Shown here piece after piece: positions 23,149 through 34,413 of a stretch of DNA of 64,000 bases. How positions within the stretch are numbered: the stretch's first letter is position 1; each line of letters opens with the position of its first letter. Source of the DNA: Pezizomycotina sp. ARF18. Taxonomy: Eukaryota; Ascomycota. The stretch lies in NCBI GenBank assembly GCA_002224055.1, contig AZLU01000005.1:124001-188000 (forward strand), read 5' to 3'. The position numbers and the translations under genes are program-made. The notes below the pieces were generated by a model that saw only the letters and a program-made list of their open reading frames with translations, was not told where the DNA came from and ran no database searches.

Positions 23149-24067
23149 CTAATCGGAACTTGAGGGTCCTCGCTCGCAATATCCGCAGCGGCGGTTTAAA
23201 TTCGATATTCCGAGCCTGTCTGAGCAGTCCTCACACGAGAAGAGTTGTAAGGGGTCCATGAGCGTAGTGTTCAGCAAGTCCTCCGTGATATTAGGCTCGT
23301 CTTTGAGCAATTGAGAAAAAGCGGCGGTAATCTCCTCCGGTGCTTTTGTCTTGAGGTAAACGGCGCAGTTGCGAGCGCGATGATAACGCTGTCACGCAGC
23401 ACGCGGTCGGATTCCGGCGTGCTCCCGTAAGCAATTGAAGCGGACGCGAAAAAATCCTCCCACTCATCCTTCTCGAATTCCTCAAGGCAAGTACGTTCAA
23501 CCTCCCACGCGATCCGCATTACTGGCGTTCTATCGCTGTATCGGCTACGGGCATAGTTCGTAAGCGGCTCGGTGTCGTATTTATGGGCGAACGCGTAGAT
23601 AGAAGCCTGATGTACTAACTGCTTTCCTTTCGGCTGATTACATATGTAGGAGCCGCTGTAGAGCCAGCAGAGGACGGAGCGGAAGACTTGTGCGTCATGA
23701 GGGTCTCTGCCTAGGTCGATGGTAGCTTCAAGGGCCTCCTATACCAAAAAAAGAAGAACAAGGTTAGCTTGTTGTCAATCTACAAAATACCCCTTATCCC
23801 AGTGGCCTGGTCGGCCGTTTGGAGCAATCTTACCCTGAATGGTGGCCTGCACATGGCGGCGAAGACCTTGGACTGGGAGCAAAGGACGAGCTTGTGGACC
23901 TTGAAAGTCTCTCCTCCACATTTAACAGCAAGGTCGGTGAGAGTTCTACTCTCGTAAAGCCTTGTAGTTGATGAAATGACAAATTAGTCATCGCCTTTGT
24001 ATTGCCTCGGCGTTCAAAGCGAGGGCGGTACTCACTTCCACAAGGAACTGCTGAGATGCGGTGACAT
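23149..24067 (-). CDS. BTB/POZ domain protein with CxxC tail, copy BTB-5
   Basis: First exon 24036-24067 (MSPHLSSSLW plus two bases), intron 23961-24035, BTB exon 23834-23960 of exactly 127 bases (LYESRTLTDLAVKCGGETF, VHKLVLCSQSKVFAAMC), intron 23739-23833, last exon from 23738. The last exon reads EALEATIDLGRDPHDAQVF then CWLYSGSYIC, HQASIYAFAHKYDTEPLTNY near 23600 and the signature IAYGSTPESDRVLRDSVII near 23410. A one-base shift at about 23365 leads to NCAVYLKTKAPEEI, LLKDEPNITEDLLNTTL and the tail CEDC-x12-CGYC, ending at 23149. Apart from that shift all exons read cleanly. The tail pairs could bind zinc. It is sister to BTB-6, BTB-8 and BTB-11 by architecture. Confidence 0.75.
23176..23235 (-). 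other. CxxC-x12-CxxC tail of BTB-5
   Basis: Two cysteine pairs, CEDC (23224-23235) and CGYC (23176-23187), separated by 12 residues, follow a helix ending DLLNTTLMDPLQLF. The spacing and place match the tails of BTB-6, BTB-8 and BTB-11. Confidence 0.75.
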
Positions 24068-24989
24068 CCTGTTTTCTGCATGCGGTTGTAATCTATAGTG
24101 ATCTTGAATAAGTGCTGCAAGGTCAGACGTATATTTGGTGGTGGTTTGGGGAATTTGCTATAAGAAAATCTCCTACACAAGATGCAGTTTGCTTATAATA
24201 TTTTTGGAAGCTACAATCAACATTACTATTGTAGTTTAAACTCCTATTTTTTTTTTTTTTCCTTTTTTTTGGCGAAGGCTTCTTAGCTTTTCTTCTGTCA
24301 GATTTTTTTTTTATTGGATTCTGATCTTCTCTGCCTCTTCGTAATAAAAAGCAGCCCATTACCATGGTACTAATGTTTGCATCGTTTTGTAACATGTTCT
24401 CTTCGGGAAGTTAGTTATTGGATACTTATTTGGGAGCGGGAAGTGTGTTGTTTCGGGCCAGAAAAACGTTCATTTCGTTCCATTTACTGGTTTTATAACA
24501 TCTAGCCGCTTGTTGCTCCCCTCCTTCAGCGTATCTTACCTCGGGTTTTCATTACAAATTGCTTCAGCGATACCCTCCCATGCTCTTTGTCAACTCTCAA
24601 ATCCTCTACAACCACCAGAAACAAGCTGGAAACCTTCGCGAGACATTACGTCCGTCCTCCCCAGAAGAATTCAAGGCAAGGTCGAACAGGCTGGCTGGTA
24701 TGCAATTATTTGCAAGATGAACTCGGCATCGGGAAAAAAAAAAAAAAGAAAAAGAAACTTAGTAGATGAAATGGCCTCTACTGGATAACTATTTCATTTT
24801 ACTACTCTATTTGTTTGATATTCCTGAAATTCCCAGTGCCCTAACGAAGCACATCCTTTTTTTAACACTTGGCACAGCGCTCTGACGGCTACTCTTTATA
24901 TACTTTCGCATTATACCGCAGTATTTCTAAATTTACGAAGTATAATTCATTCTCGCAAGGCGTAGCGTAGAAGTCGGGCTGGTTGAATC
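24068..24989. other. Intergenic region
   Basis: Spacer between BTB-5 and BTB-6 with several homopolymer tracts (T runs near 24246-24270 and 24301-24313, A run near 24736-24749). No gene recognised. Confidence 0.5.
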
Positions 24990-25791
24990 TCACTCCCAGC
25001 CACGGCCGGAAAGGGCGTGCTCACAAACCTTACAAATGCGCCGCGTTTCCTCAGAGTTGCTATCGACCCTATAACACGGTGGACATACGACGAAAGGCCT
25101 CAGGAACATATCCCCTAGGAGTTCGCTGCGAATCTGTCCTTCTTTCCTCTTCCAGAAACCTGTTGGAACCGTCCTCGAAACCCGACGTCATGAGGAAGTT
25201 GCCGCACATCCTGAGACAATTTAGTACAGCTGCTCGAAGCCTGCAGTTGAACGGAGCATTAATCTTATACAGGGAGAGATTGATTCCAACGTATCCTTCT
25301 AACGCTCCGTCGGAATATCTCGCCGGGGAGAAGAGCCGTTACTCCGGTGATGTTTCGTTGATGGCAAGTTGGCGATAAACGAATCTCCAACCTCGTTGCA
25401 AAGGCCTTGCATGTTATATTTATCGGCAAATGTATATAGTATGTATCAGTTAGTGCTTGAGTATCAGATCTTCATTGCTGGGGCCAGGATATCTGTCGAG
25501 ATAACACCATTCTAGCGCGGATCTAAGCGCGTCGGCATTATCGTCAGGTAGTTAGATTTGCCCCTCGAAGGCTTCCTGATCAGGAGACGTCGGTATTCCT
25601 CAGAATTAGTTAAATTGGAACACTTATGTCCCCGCAATGGAATACGTCTTTCTATTTACCTTAAATGGTCTTTAGCACATCGCTTTCAAGTTGAAGACGG
25701 AGATCGAGCGTAGACGATGACTTTGGGGACATTGAAGATTTTACCGCCGCATTCGATCGTTAGGTCCGTGAAGTCGCTATTTCTGAACGCC
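24990..25791 (-). pseudogene. BTB/POZ domain protein with CxxC tail, copy BTB-6 (pseudogene)
   Basis: The BTB exon begins at 25791 after a TAG acceptor and reads AFRNSDFTDLTIECGGKIF then NVPKVIVYARS, with proline in place of the usual histidine and tyrosine in place of the usual cysteine. Its end is lost to a stop. The last exon keeps DNADALRSALEWCYLDRYPG and IHTIYTFADKYNMQGL near 25420 but has in-frame stops. Further on LYKINAPFNCRLRAAVLNCL matches the LVYNTTAPSNRELRDEV region of BTB-8, and SELLGDMFLRPFVVC leads into a CPPC-x13-CKVC tail (25023-25085) ending at 24990. Stops created by base substitution as well as shifts make this a true pseudogene rather than a sequencing artefact. Confidence 0.7.
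25023..25085 (-). other. CxxC-x13-CxxC tail of BTB-6
   Basis: CPPC (25074-25085) and CKVC (25023-25034), 13 residues apart, follow the conserved LLGDMFLRPF helix. It is still recognisable although the gene is dead. Confidence 0.7.
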
Positions 25792-26688
25792 CTAGATTGA
25801 GAAGCAAGTTAGAAACCTTACCGGTCCTTGAAAATGGTTATCCACAAATCCAAGGTAACGGCATACTCCCAGAGGGATTCGCTCTGTGAAAGCATGTTGA
25901 AAGAAGATGGTAAACGAAGAACGTGGTTCTGCTGATGGGGTTATGAGTCTGTTAAAGCTGAATATGCTTGTTTACCCTTAGTAGCATTATCTTTGTGTCG
26001 CTTTTATCCGCTATTTATTCTCAGGCCTTTTTTTTATTTATATTTTGTCACTTATTTAAATTTTCTTTTTGTAAATCTGTTTTCTATTTTAAATCCTCGT
26101 TTCTATGTCATTACGCCCGGCTACGTATACTTGCTCGCTTCCTTATTTCATTTATTTTATTTCCATTATCTTCTCCTCTTTGCCGACTCCATCTGAGCTT
26201 CATGATGAAGTCGTTCCTAATCGTCCGCCTCCAATCTTGAGAATTAGCAGACGGCCACAACAACGATCATAAATCCTTCTACTATTATTGAGTAATGGTA
26301 CTGCTGTCCTGTTAGAGTTATAAAGGACTCGAGATAAACCATTTAAATTAATGTTTAGATATGTCCTGTTTCAACACGATATATCTCATATCGAGTAGTT
26401 CAATTCGACATTCTTCCTTTATTCAATAGACCACGGGAAAGACCCGCAAACAGCAGGAATGCTTTAATTTCTAAATATCTGAAGTTTAAACAGCAATGAA
26501 CGCTTAACAGAAGTTGCCTCGCGTGGCACGAACTCTCTGCCCCTCCTATATATGCTTATAATTCTCCTCGCCGATTGTGCTTTCAGCACACTCTCCGTTA
26601 ACTCTCTAGAAACCCCTCCTACCACCGAAACCGTAGTCGGGTCTCCCGGTTCTAAAGGCACACGAGTTGCAAGTGGTATTCGGTGACA
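25792..26688. other. Intergenic region, T-rich
   Basis: Strongly T-rich plus strand near 25980-26200 gives long hydrophobic frames (up to 90 codons) that are compositional artefacts. No gene recognised. Confidence 0.5.
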
Positions 26689-27542
26689 CTAGAAATCGTC
26701 CACAAGATCGTTTGCAAGCTGTGGCACTTTCTCAATCGCCTTCTTCAGTAAAGCACCGTAATCAACTCCCTCCGAAGCCTTCGCATTCCTGAAGCTTGAA
26801 CCGTGAGCCCTCAAAGCAGCAATGATTTCCTTGCGGAGCCTTCTGTTGGAATCTGGAGTGCTACTGTACACAACGTGGAACGATTCCAGCAGATCTGTCA
26901 CTGCCGGTAGATCTGCTGGCCTGGAGTCCATCTGTGCCAATAGCATCGATTTGTACATCGAAGCCGACTTCTCCGACAACTCTCTTATGTCATATTTGTC
27001 CGCAAAAGCGTAAAGGTAGGCGTGGTGACAAAGAGGCTTCGGTCTGTCGTAGCCTAGCAGAGCTCCGATGCCGGCGGTTCCTTGATACGTGTAGTCCGAT
27101 TTATACATCCACTCTAGCGCTGATCTCAATACTGCCGGCGTTTCGTCCCCAAGGATATCACGTTCGTTGATCCTTCCTATCGGATTTTAAAGCGATACGT
27201 TAGTGCATAGAGTGGGTACGGTGATACTGTAGAACTTGCAGGCTTGCTAGGGTAGAATCAAGAAAACACCAGCACATCTAGCAGGTATGATGAGGCTTTT
27301 CGTACCTTAAACACGCTCTGGACCATCTTATCGAATACCTTAGAGCGCGCACAGACGATTAGCTTGTGTGTCTTAAAGGTTTCGGTCCCGCAGTTAATGG
27401 TTAAGTCGGTGAACCGTCCATTCTCGTAAGCTCTGTTCGCATTAGTAGCGTTCTTTTCAATGCATTTACCCTACCTCTGCTATGAGAAGACCCTAAAATC
27501 AAGCCAGACTTACTCCCAGATATATGAGGTAAATTCATTCAT
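26689..27542 (-). CDS. BTB/POZ domain protein without CxxC tail, copy BTB-7
   Basis: First exon 27514-27542 (MNEFTSYIW plus two bases), intron 27433-27513, BTB exon 27306-27432 of 127 bases (AYENGRFTDLTINCGTETF, THKLIVCARSKVFDKMV), intron 27177-27305, last exon from 27176 (EGSTNVISLG). A base is missing in a four-G run near 27148; beyond it the frame runs unbroken for 146 codons (SALEWMYKSDYTY, HHAYLYAFADKYDIRELSEK, VVYSSTPDSNRRLRKEI) to AIEKVPQLANDLVDDF at 26689. It stops just where BTB-5, -8 and -11 continue into the CxxC tail. Total about 214 residues, close to BTB-10 (225). Two first-exon ATGs exist at 27542 and 27538; only 27542 keeps the phase. Confidence 0.78.
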
Positions 27543-28150
27543 ACTTAAACTCAAACACGGCGAAGGAACTTGGAAACGAGTAATCGTAGAATAGAAGACG
27601 ATACTAGTTATTACTTTCTTGATTATTTCCCATTGAATTACGCGAGCAGAGGAAATCCTGACTTTTGAAATTGGTTTGCTGTCCGCAGCCTTGCCTTTCA
27701 ATTTATAAAAAGCTATACGCGACGCGCGCAAGGCTGAAAACATATTTACCCACACCAATGCTTAATCATACGCTACGCGTGTTACATCCTAGCAACAAGC
27801 AAAAGGGCCAAAGTATACCCAATTATTACGTTCTCGAAAAATAGAGTATGTAGTAATTATATCACCCCTTAACACTATCCTATCGCTCCTGATAGCTATT
27901 TGTAGGCCTACAGGCTTGCCAAATCTACAGGCATCGAGATGATGCTCATACAGCTGAGAAGAAAGGATCCTCAGCTAAAGATATTAAGTTCTCATCTAAA
28001 CATATCGAATAGATTACGACGACGAGGCGCTGTGCGCTTTTAAGGCAGATTGCATGTATTTTATTAAGATTGTAGTATCGTCAGTTAACTATATATAGCA
28101 TTATGTATTCCCTCAGTGAGGATAGCTAGTTCAGTGTCAGATCAAGCAAT
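27543..28150. other. Intergenic region
   Basis: Promoter region of BTB-7 and 3-prime flank of BTB-8. No coding remnant or repeat recognised. Confidence 0.5.
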
Positions 28151-29222
28151 TCAATTCCATCCTATATTCTTAGATATTATAGCTCTGCGCCAGCAGCTCC
28201 CATGAATCCCCGTAAAACGAATTATTGCTCCAAATCTAACCAAAATATAATGATTCTTACTAGACGCCGCTTGCTTTGAAGCTTTAACGCGGCATCGGCT
28301 GCACATGTAGTTGTAAGCTGAACTATCCGCCTTCTCGTTACATTTCTTACACTTAAAATAGGGGTAGGTCAAGAAATTATCCAACAGATCCAACGAAACT
28401 TGAGGTTCCTCTGCTAGTAACTGCATGAAAGCCTCTGGATATTCGACAACGCGAGCGACGATTGTTGTGGCCGCTTTAAGTGCAGGCCGTACCTTCTAAG
28501 GTAAGTCACGACCTCATCGCGTAGTTCACGGTTAGAGGGAGCCGTAGTATTATACACGAGCGAAATCGAAGGGAATAAGTCGTTCTGGATGATCGCGGGG
28601 AGATTGTGGGTAGCTAGGTCTAAGATTTGCTCTAAAAGTTGCATCGGCAGGAACTCCGTGTAATTCTTGACGGCTGCTGTAGCGAGTTCCTTCATGTCGT
28701 ACTTGTCTGCGAACGCAAAGACTTTCGCGTGGTGGCAGAGAGGTTTTCCCGGGTGAATTTCATCGGGCTGTTCATGAAAAGGCTCGTAAGTATAGGAGGA
28801 TTTGTATATCCACGATATAACAGACCGAAAGACTTCCAGCTCGTCGTCGATTAAGATTTCGTTTTCTGAAGCTTCCTATTTTTTAAAAGAAGATTTTAAC
28901 CATATTAGATTTTATGCAGGCATTATGTATATTTATATTTGAAGAATACCTCCAGGGAGTGCCGAAGAACTTACTTTGAATGAACTCTGGCACATCGCCT
29001 TGAAGACCTTAGATCGCGAACACAGGACAACTTTATGGATGTTAAATATAACTCCTGAGCAGTTTACCCTAAGATCCGTAAATTCATCGTTTTCGTATGC
29101 TCTTGAAACGCGGCATCAAATATTCATCAGCGACGACTCTCGTGGGATAAACACTCAGCCCACTTAAATAACAGCCCTGTGGAGACTTACTGCCATATCG
29201 AGGATGCTAGACCCTCCATCAT
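28151..29222 (-). CDS. BTB/POZ domain protein with CxxC tail, copy BTB-8
   Basis: First exon 29191-29222 (MMEGLASSIW plus two bases), intron 29102-29190, BTB exon 28975-29101 of 127 bases (AYENDEFTDLRVNCSGVIF, IHKVVLCSRSKVFKAMC), intron 28876-28974, last exon from 28875 (EASENEILIDDELEVFRSVI). It continues through SWIYKSSYTY, HHAKVFAFADKYDMKEL and LVYNTTAPSNRELRDEVVTY, all in one frame. A one-base shift near 28460 leads into EAFMQLLAEEPQVSLDLLDN and a CKKC-x12-CSRC tail. The open frame ends at 28151, but a GTAAGA donor about 30 bases past the tail may mean a further intron and a different end. All other junctions agree with the array. Confidence 0.75.
28292..28351 (-). other. CxxC-x12-CxxC tail of BTB-8
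   Basis: CKKC and CSRC, 12 residues apart, after DNFLTYPYF. Basic residues follow (RVKASK). It matches the tails of BTB-5, BTB-6 and BTB-11. Confidence 0.75.
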
Positions 29223-30138
29223 GACGGACGAACTATGACTACGAGCGAATGCCTATACGTGTTGATCAACGGTGGGCGTTTCTGTCACTATGGTGGGACT
29301 CTGCGTGGGGTTGTTAGAAAGTCATGGTTCGTTGAGCTACTGAGATCTCGATATTTATTTTTGTAAGGAAAGTGACGTGTCTAACCAATTTAAGACCGCG
29401 CCGTCTGATTGGTTCGGAATTTCGAAATATTTGTGTGGCAAAAGCATGGCAAACCAGCCAAAGCGCGAATTGAAGACAGTACGAGCGACTTTTCATGATC
29501 AGTATTTTCACTATTTTCCTAATTACCAACGATACGATTTATTGCTTCGTAGGCGCTTTCGAGGCCAGTGAACTGCTCCTGACAACAGTATCCTTAGAGC
29601 CACTTGATAACTTCCAGAACAACAGGACAGTGGAGTCCACATTGGCGAATACATCAAGAAAACCGATCTTACATATAGCAAGATATTACTCAAGTAAAAT
29701 AAAAATCGAAGAGGAACAAAAAGTGTAGGGGAATTCTGGGATCTGGGGTAACGCTCGAGGACAAGCATGAGGAAACTACAGAATGCAACAAGACAAGCAA
29801 AGACAGCATAAAAATTAGTTAAATAAGGGAACTAGATCATAGGATCAACTTGAGAAATGAAGTTGAAGGCCGGCAGCTTCAAAATGATATCTTCACTAGG
29901 TAAACCTATAGTGGAGCGATTTGGAAACGGCGTACTTTCTTAAAGGTATGCAACTGACCAATAGCAATGTGATTTAGCCAACCCCACCATATCAAGGAGC
30001 TCTTGATCTTGTATCAGTATCAAACGAAAATATACCTAAAGTGGCCTGTGCGTAACTATCGTTTTTGTTACGGTCAGAGCGCTGGCTCCGCTCGCGATAA
30101 ACCATAAAGTCATCCAAAAGCTCCGCTTGAAAGCGTTC
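29223..30138. other. Intergenic region
   Basis: No gene recognised. Open frames of up to 81 codons near 29377-29768 overlap on both strands and lack motifs. Confidence 0.5.
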
Positions 30139-30791
30139 CTACCTGCTTAAAAGTTCACGAAAAGCCACTGAGACGGTGGGTATTTTGGACGCCCTGAGGT
30201 AAGGACCACAATTCCTCATGGCTTTCACAATGTCGCTCCTCAATGATGGATCGCTGTCCGGAACGCTCTCGTATATTATATCGACAGAACCAATAAGGCT
30301 CGACATATGAGTTTCCCACTCCACCTTATTGCAATTTTGAGGACATTGGAAGGCAAGAGCTTTTATCGCGAATCCATAATTCGATCTGATGTGCTGAGTG
30401 AGCGCTGTTATATCGTACTTATCTACAAATATGTATATTTTAGAGCTTAGTTGGAGATTGTAATAATCCCAGAGCGAACCACCGGGGTCATTCCGGTATT
30501 CAGAGGTGTAAATCCACCTCAACGCAGTTTCCCATACGTATACTTCCAGGTCCTCGTCAACTAGCGTCAGTTCCCTCGTTGATTCTCCTACATCAAGAGA
30601 TTAGTCCCGTGTCAACATCACACGAGAAAAGATGCCATTGAAGAATCGTTATTATATATTATACCTTAAAAGGTCCATTGCACATCGCCTTAAAGACTCT
30701 CGAACGGCTGCAGAGAATCACTTTAGGAACTCTGAATGTCTTCCCAGCGCATTTCACAGTGAAATCTGTAAATTCGCCATTCTCATATGCT
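30139..30791 (-). pseudogene. BTB/POZ domain protein, copy BTB-9 (probably decaying)
   Basis: The BTB exon (30665-30791) would again be 127 bases and reads AYENGEFTDFTVKCAGKTF then VPKVILCSRSRVFKAMC, with VPK in place of VHK as in BTB-6. The base before its start is GG rather than AG, so the usual acceptor seems lost, and I cannot find the small first exon. A GTATAA donor at 30664 and acceptor near 30588 bound the second intron; its exit phase does not fit the following frame, ESTRELTLVDEDLEVYVW. That frame then runs cleanly through ALRWIYTSEYRN, SSKIYIFVDKYDITALTQ and IIYESVPDSDPSLRSDIV to VAFRELLSR at 30139. No CxxC tail. The splice anomalies suggest loss of function in an otherwise long open copy. 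Confidence 0.6.
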
Positions 30792-31821
30792 CCAACGCTC
30801 TCGAACGAAAATACCACGTTAGCGTTCTGCTAAAATCACAGCTTTTTGAGGATGGTATAATCACCGCCATAGTTCCCGCCCAAGGCTAATTTCGTAAGAA
30901 GTTTGAAAATTGGAAAATCCGGGCATACTGTTTTTATATTGGTGAAATGGCGCTTTGAGGCGATTATTCCGCTCAAGTTCGATAGGTAATTACAAGGCAG
31001 ACGTGGGGCCTTGGACTGACTTAGCAAGGTATGAACACGGAAAGTGGGCAGAATTAAAGTATTTGGAATCAGTACTTAGTAACTGCCAGAGCAAGTCCAC
31101 TTTAATCTTAGAGCCCCCCTTTAGATTCCTTTATCTTCCTCTTATGAGGATCCCAAGCCATTCTCCGTATTCACTATCCGTAGAACCTCATAGAAGACAA
31201 ATTTTGGCTTCGTTTCATCTATATTCGTTTACTAAAAATATTCATTATTGTATAGCCTTGCCCAAATCACCAGTTCATGCGCAAACACAACGCAAAATTA
31301 ATGACATGTCAGTTTAAGCCACGCAATAAATTCGAACATTGAATGTTTCGAGGTGCGTTGTTATAAAGGAATATTGATTTCGAGCGGTCCAAGAAGAAGA
31401 CAGCTCCACCTTGTCTCTATTTTTGACACTACTTGTGGATCCCGCCGTCTCCGTAAAATCGCATCAAAATATTAATCGCCACCTGCAGGTCGCGACCTGT
31501 CGACGGCCCGTGACTATCTCGGAACGAGATCAAACATTCCGATAGTGCTAGATGCTCTATATGGCGAGTAAGTGCCATGGTCTCAATTAAAGCTTAATTT
31601 ACGACGCAAAAATACATGTCGTTACGAAAGGACAACGAAGTAGCGAAAAGGTAGGCTTTAAGCGAGTTATTCGTAGAATTATATAGAAACAAAGAGCGTA
31701 ACCTATGAACAGATCATAGCTACCCTCTTCACCACCCTCTTAGTTTGCCATGATCATAAGGTAATTCGACCGGGTAAAGTTGCTGACCCGGCGTATTCTC
31801 TCTTTATTGTACCAAAAGGGT
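30792..31821. other. Intergenic region
   Basis: No gene recognised. A 120-codon plus frame (30955-31317) has no motif or intron signals and is left out. Confidence 0.45.
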
Positions 31822-32380
31822 TAACGTGCTGCACTAGCCTGCGAGCCACCACCTGTGCCTACCCAAGCGAGCCAGTCCAATGCCAAGACTAATGTCAAGA
31901 AAAATTATACCAAAAAGTCGACGAGCCAGATACCACAACTTAAACTTCAATTATATTTTCACCAAAAATGAAAACAAAACAATAACGACGAATAACTCAA
32001 TAATCACTCATTTAAATATCACGAAACGAAAAACTACGAATGTATAAAACTATAATTACGACATATTTAATTTTAAAAATTTTCGGGCAGATTTGAATTT
32101 TTTATAATTTTTTAAAGTGTCGTTTATACATATAAAATTTCGTTTCACGCGTAAATTTTATAATAATTGTCGATTACGCAATAAATTTCGCTGGTACTGC
32201 ACTACTTAATTTTATTTAATATTCTTAATATTTAAGGCTTATTGAGTTATATAGTTACTTTATATAAAAATTATACTGTCGTTGTCGAGTTGAAAATTAT
32301 AACATTTTATTGATTTTTGGTGTTTTTTTTTGACTGGCTCGCTGGTAGGTGGTAACCTCGCAGGGTGGTGCCCCACGTTA
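31822..32380. mobile_element. MITE-like element with long terminal inverted repeats
   Basis: The ends are imperfect inverted repeats of about 50 bases: left 31822-31877 (TAACGTGCTGCAC... to AAGCGAGCCAGTC) and right 32332-32380 (GACTGGCTCGCT... to CACGTTA). Conserved blocks are TAACGTG, GCAC, CCTGCGAG, ACCACCT and AGCGAGCCAGTC. The 450-base interior is very AT-rich with weak internal palindromy and no coding frame. The outermost TA on each side could be a TA target-site duplication, as in Tc1/mariner or pogo-like elements. This fits a non-autonomous DNA transposon; no related transposase is seen in the window. Confidence 0.7.
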
Positions 32381-32911
32381 GAATAAATGATAGGCTAAGC
32401 TACCTCACAACCGTGACCAGGAATACTGGCATCGCCGGGCTCGAGATTGACGATGGTACTATCACTCTCCAAAAAGCTCGGGTGGTTTGGTCTGCTTTCA
32501 GTGCGCTGAGTAGGATGACTGTTATTGTGTCCGAGGGTATGTCCGCCCCGGCCGGCAGAGGGAGGCAGGTGGCCAAGGCAGCCTAGATTAGGAGCATTAA
32601 CTTCATGGTGGCAGCAGTCGCAATAAAGTCGGTCTCTTGGGCGTGATGGGTTTTGCTAAGTCATATTCATGGTCTCGCATCACGGCTTCCATGAAGTTCC
32701 CATGCTTTGCTTTTGTACCTCGAAAGGGCTGCGATCAGGGCATTTGAGTTCAAATACGCTAGCGGTCCATGTGGAAGAATGTGGTGTAAGCTAAGGTTAA
32801 ATTTAAATTCTCAGTATAGCTACAATTACACACCACTATTATATAAGGTCTAGATTTATGTTTTCGCTTGGAACGCTGGAAACTTTACACGATCTATTCT
32901 GTGTATTTTTC
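32381..32911. other. Intergenic region
   Basis: 3-prime flank of BTB-10. A 73-codon plus frame (32365-32586) overlaps the element's right end and is probably chance. Confidence 0.5.
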
Positions 32912-33649
32912 TCATAGACTTATCGGCTCTACCATCCCTAATTCAAACAGTTCAGATTTCAACTCTCCCTCGTCTTCTAGAAGCGAATGAAATTCCTCTT
33001 CCACCTGTAGTAATTCCCACTTCATAAGCTCCCGCTCCCCACACCGACTGCCCGTCTTCTTCATCAAATGGTTCGAGATTAAATCCCTCAGCCCACGATT
33101 CGACTCCGGCGTTGAACTATAGACAATTCTCACACTTTCGAAGAAATCGTTGAACTTTTCCATTGTTCTAGCGTCGTTTCGATACGTCCGCGGAAACTCC
33201 GGTAGTAAAGCTTTGTACGACCGTTGCGCGTGTGAGGCCAATGTCTCCAGGTTGTATTTATCCGCCAAAGCATAAACCGATGCGTGGTGACACATAGTGA
33301 ACGTCGTAGGACCGTCGTATGAAGCGATGGGTATCTTGTAAGGGTATAGGCCGCAGTACATCCATATTATGGCCGAGCTTAAGGCGTCGGGGTCGTCATC
33401 GTGTAATGTGAGCTTTGATTGGGTACATTCCTAAAGTATAGTTAGCGGTCGGTCGGATAGCGCGGTTTGCAGGGGCAGTAGGGTGCTTACTCGAAATGCG
33501 CCGCCGAACATTGCATTAAAAACTTTCGAGCGGAGGCTCAATACCATTCTGTGTACATCGAAACTCCGGTCGCTGCACATGAGTGTTAAGTCCGGAGGTC
33601 CAAGGCCTACCGCTGGCAGTTCTTTCCTACTCGAATGCTGCGTGGTCAT
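32912..33649 (-). CDS. BTB/POZ domain protein, copy BTB-10 (intact)
   Basis: A clean two-exon gene of 225 codons plus stop: exon 33491-33649 (53 codons), intron 33431-33490 (60 bases, GTAAGC to TAG, phase 0), exon 32912-33430. It starts MTTQHSSRKELPAVGLGP, the first ATG of the frame, and lacks the tiny first exon of other copies. BTB motifs: PDLTLMCSDRSFDVHRMVLS, LRSKVFNAMFGGAFR, then ECTQSKLTLHDDDPDALSSA and IIWMYCGLYPY. The rest has HHASVYALADKYNLETLASH, IVYSSTPESNRGLRDLISNH and an acidic end (EEEFHSLLEDEGELKSELFE). No CxxC tail. The HRMVLS core lacks the cysteine typical of the family. The intact frame shows at least part of the array can encode protein. Confidence 0.85.
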
Positions 33650-34413
33650 TGTTATCGTTGTGGCTTTCACGATAAATTCTGTATCGCGATTTTGGAATCG
33701 TTTGCGACTAAAACTTTCCTGTAAAGCGCAACAACCCAAGATCAAAGGAATCCGACAGAGCGAGCAATGTCTTCAAGAATCAAATTCCATTAGGCTTTTA
33801 AAGCAGGAAATCGTCGAGAATGTATTCTTACCCGGTATATAAACCCTGCGTCGATCGCCAATTTTTCGGTGATTTTCGTTCGTCTGAAAAATTCGGCGAA
33901 GATTTGAAGTGGCGGGTGAGCTGTCATGCATGGGCTACGTGTGCGACTTCCCTGGAATCACCCCGCTTCGGGGTTTTTCTCATGCAATTTTTCAAATCGC
34001 TGCATTTTAACTGGCGGTTCGAAAGCTTATCGAAATCGATAGTGATCTAGCCATTCTTATAAGGGAAATGCTGGCGGAAAATTGTGGATACTCTAGGTTC
34101 TGGCCACGCGTGGGCCATCGAAATAGCAGAAATTTGGTCGCAAGCAAAGGTCCAGGTCTTATTTTATCAAGATCTACTAAAGCAATTATTTCAACTTCAA
34201 GAGAGATATATCTTATTTTAAATATATTTTAATATATTTTAAGTATATTCTACCAAGCAGCCCAAACCTACTTTATGCTTAGCGGTATTTCGACTCAAGG
34301 GTTCGCGACTAGCCGCTGGCTGCGTCGATCGCCCTGCAAGATATCCATGAAATCGAAACGGGTAAAATAAATATAGAGGAGACTGAGGTTAAAAGGAGAT
34401 ATCCCCTCCCGTG
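33650..34413. other. Intergenic region
   Basis: Promoter region of BTB-10 and 3-prime flank of BTB-11, with an AT-rich repeat of TTTTAA(T/G)TATATT type near 34211-34250. No gene recognised. Confidence 0.5.

Noticed and set aside
24983-25378. 131-codon plus-strand frame
   Set aside because: It lies antisense to the BTB-6 last exon, whose other strand shows conserved family motifs including the CxxC tail.
30955-31317. 120-codon plus-strand frame
   Set aside because: No domain, start context, introns or codon bias; it lies in spacer beyond BTB-9.
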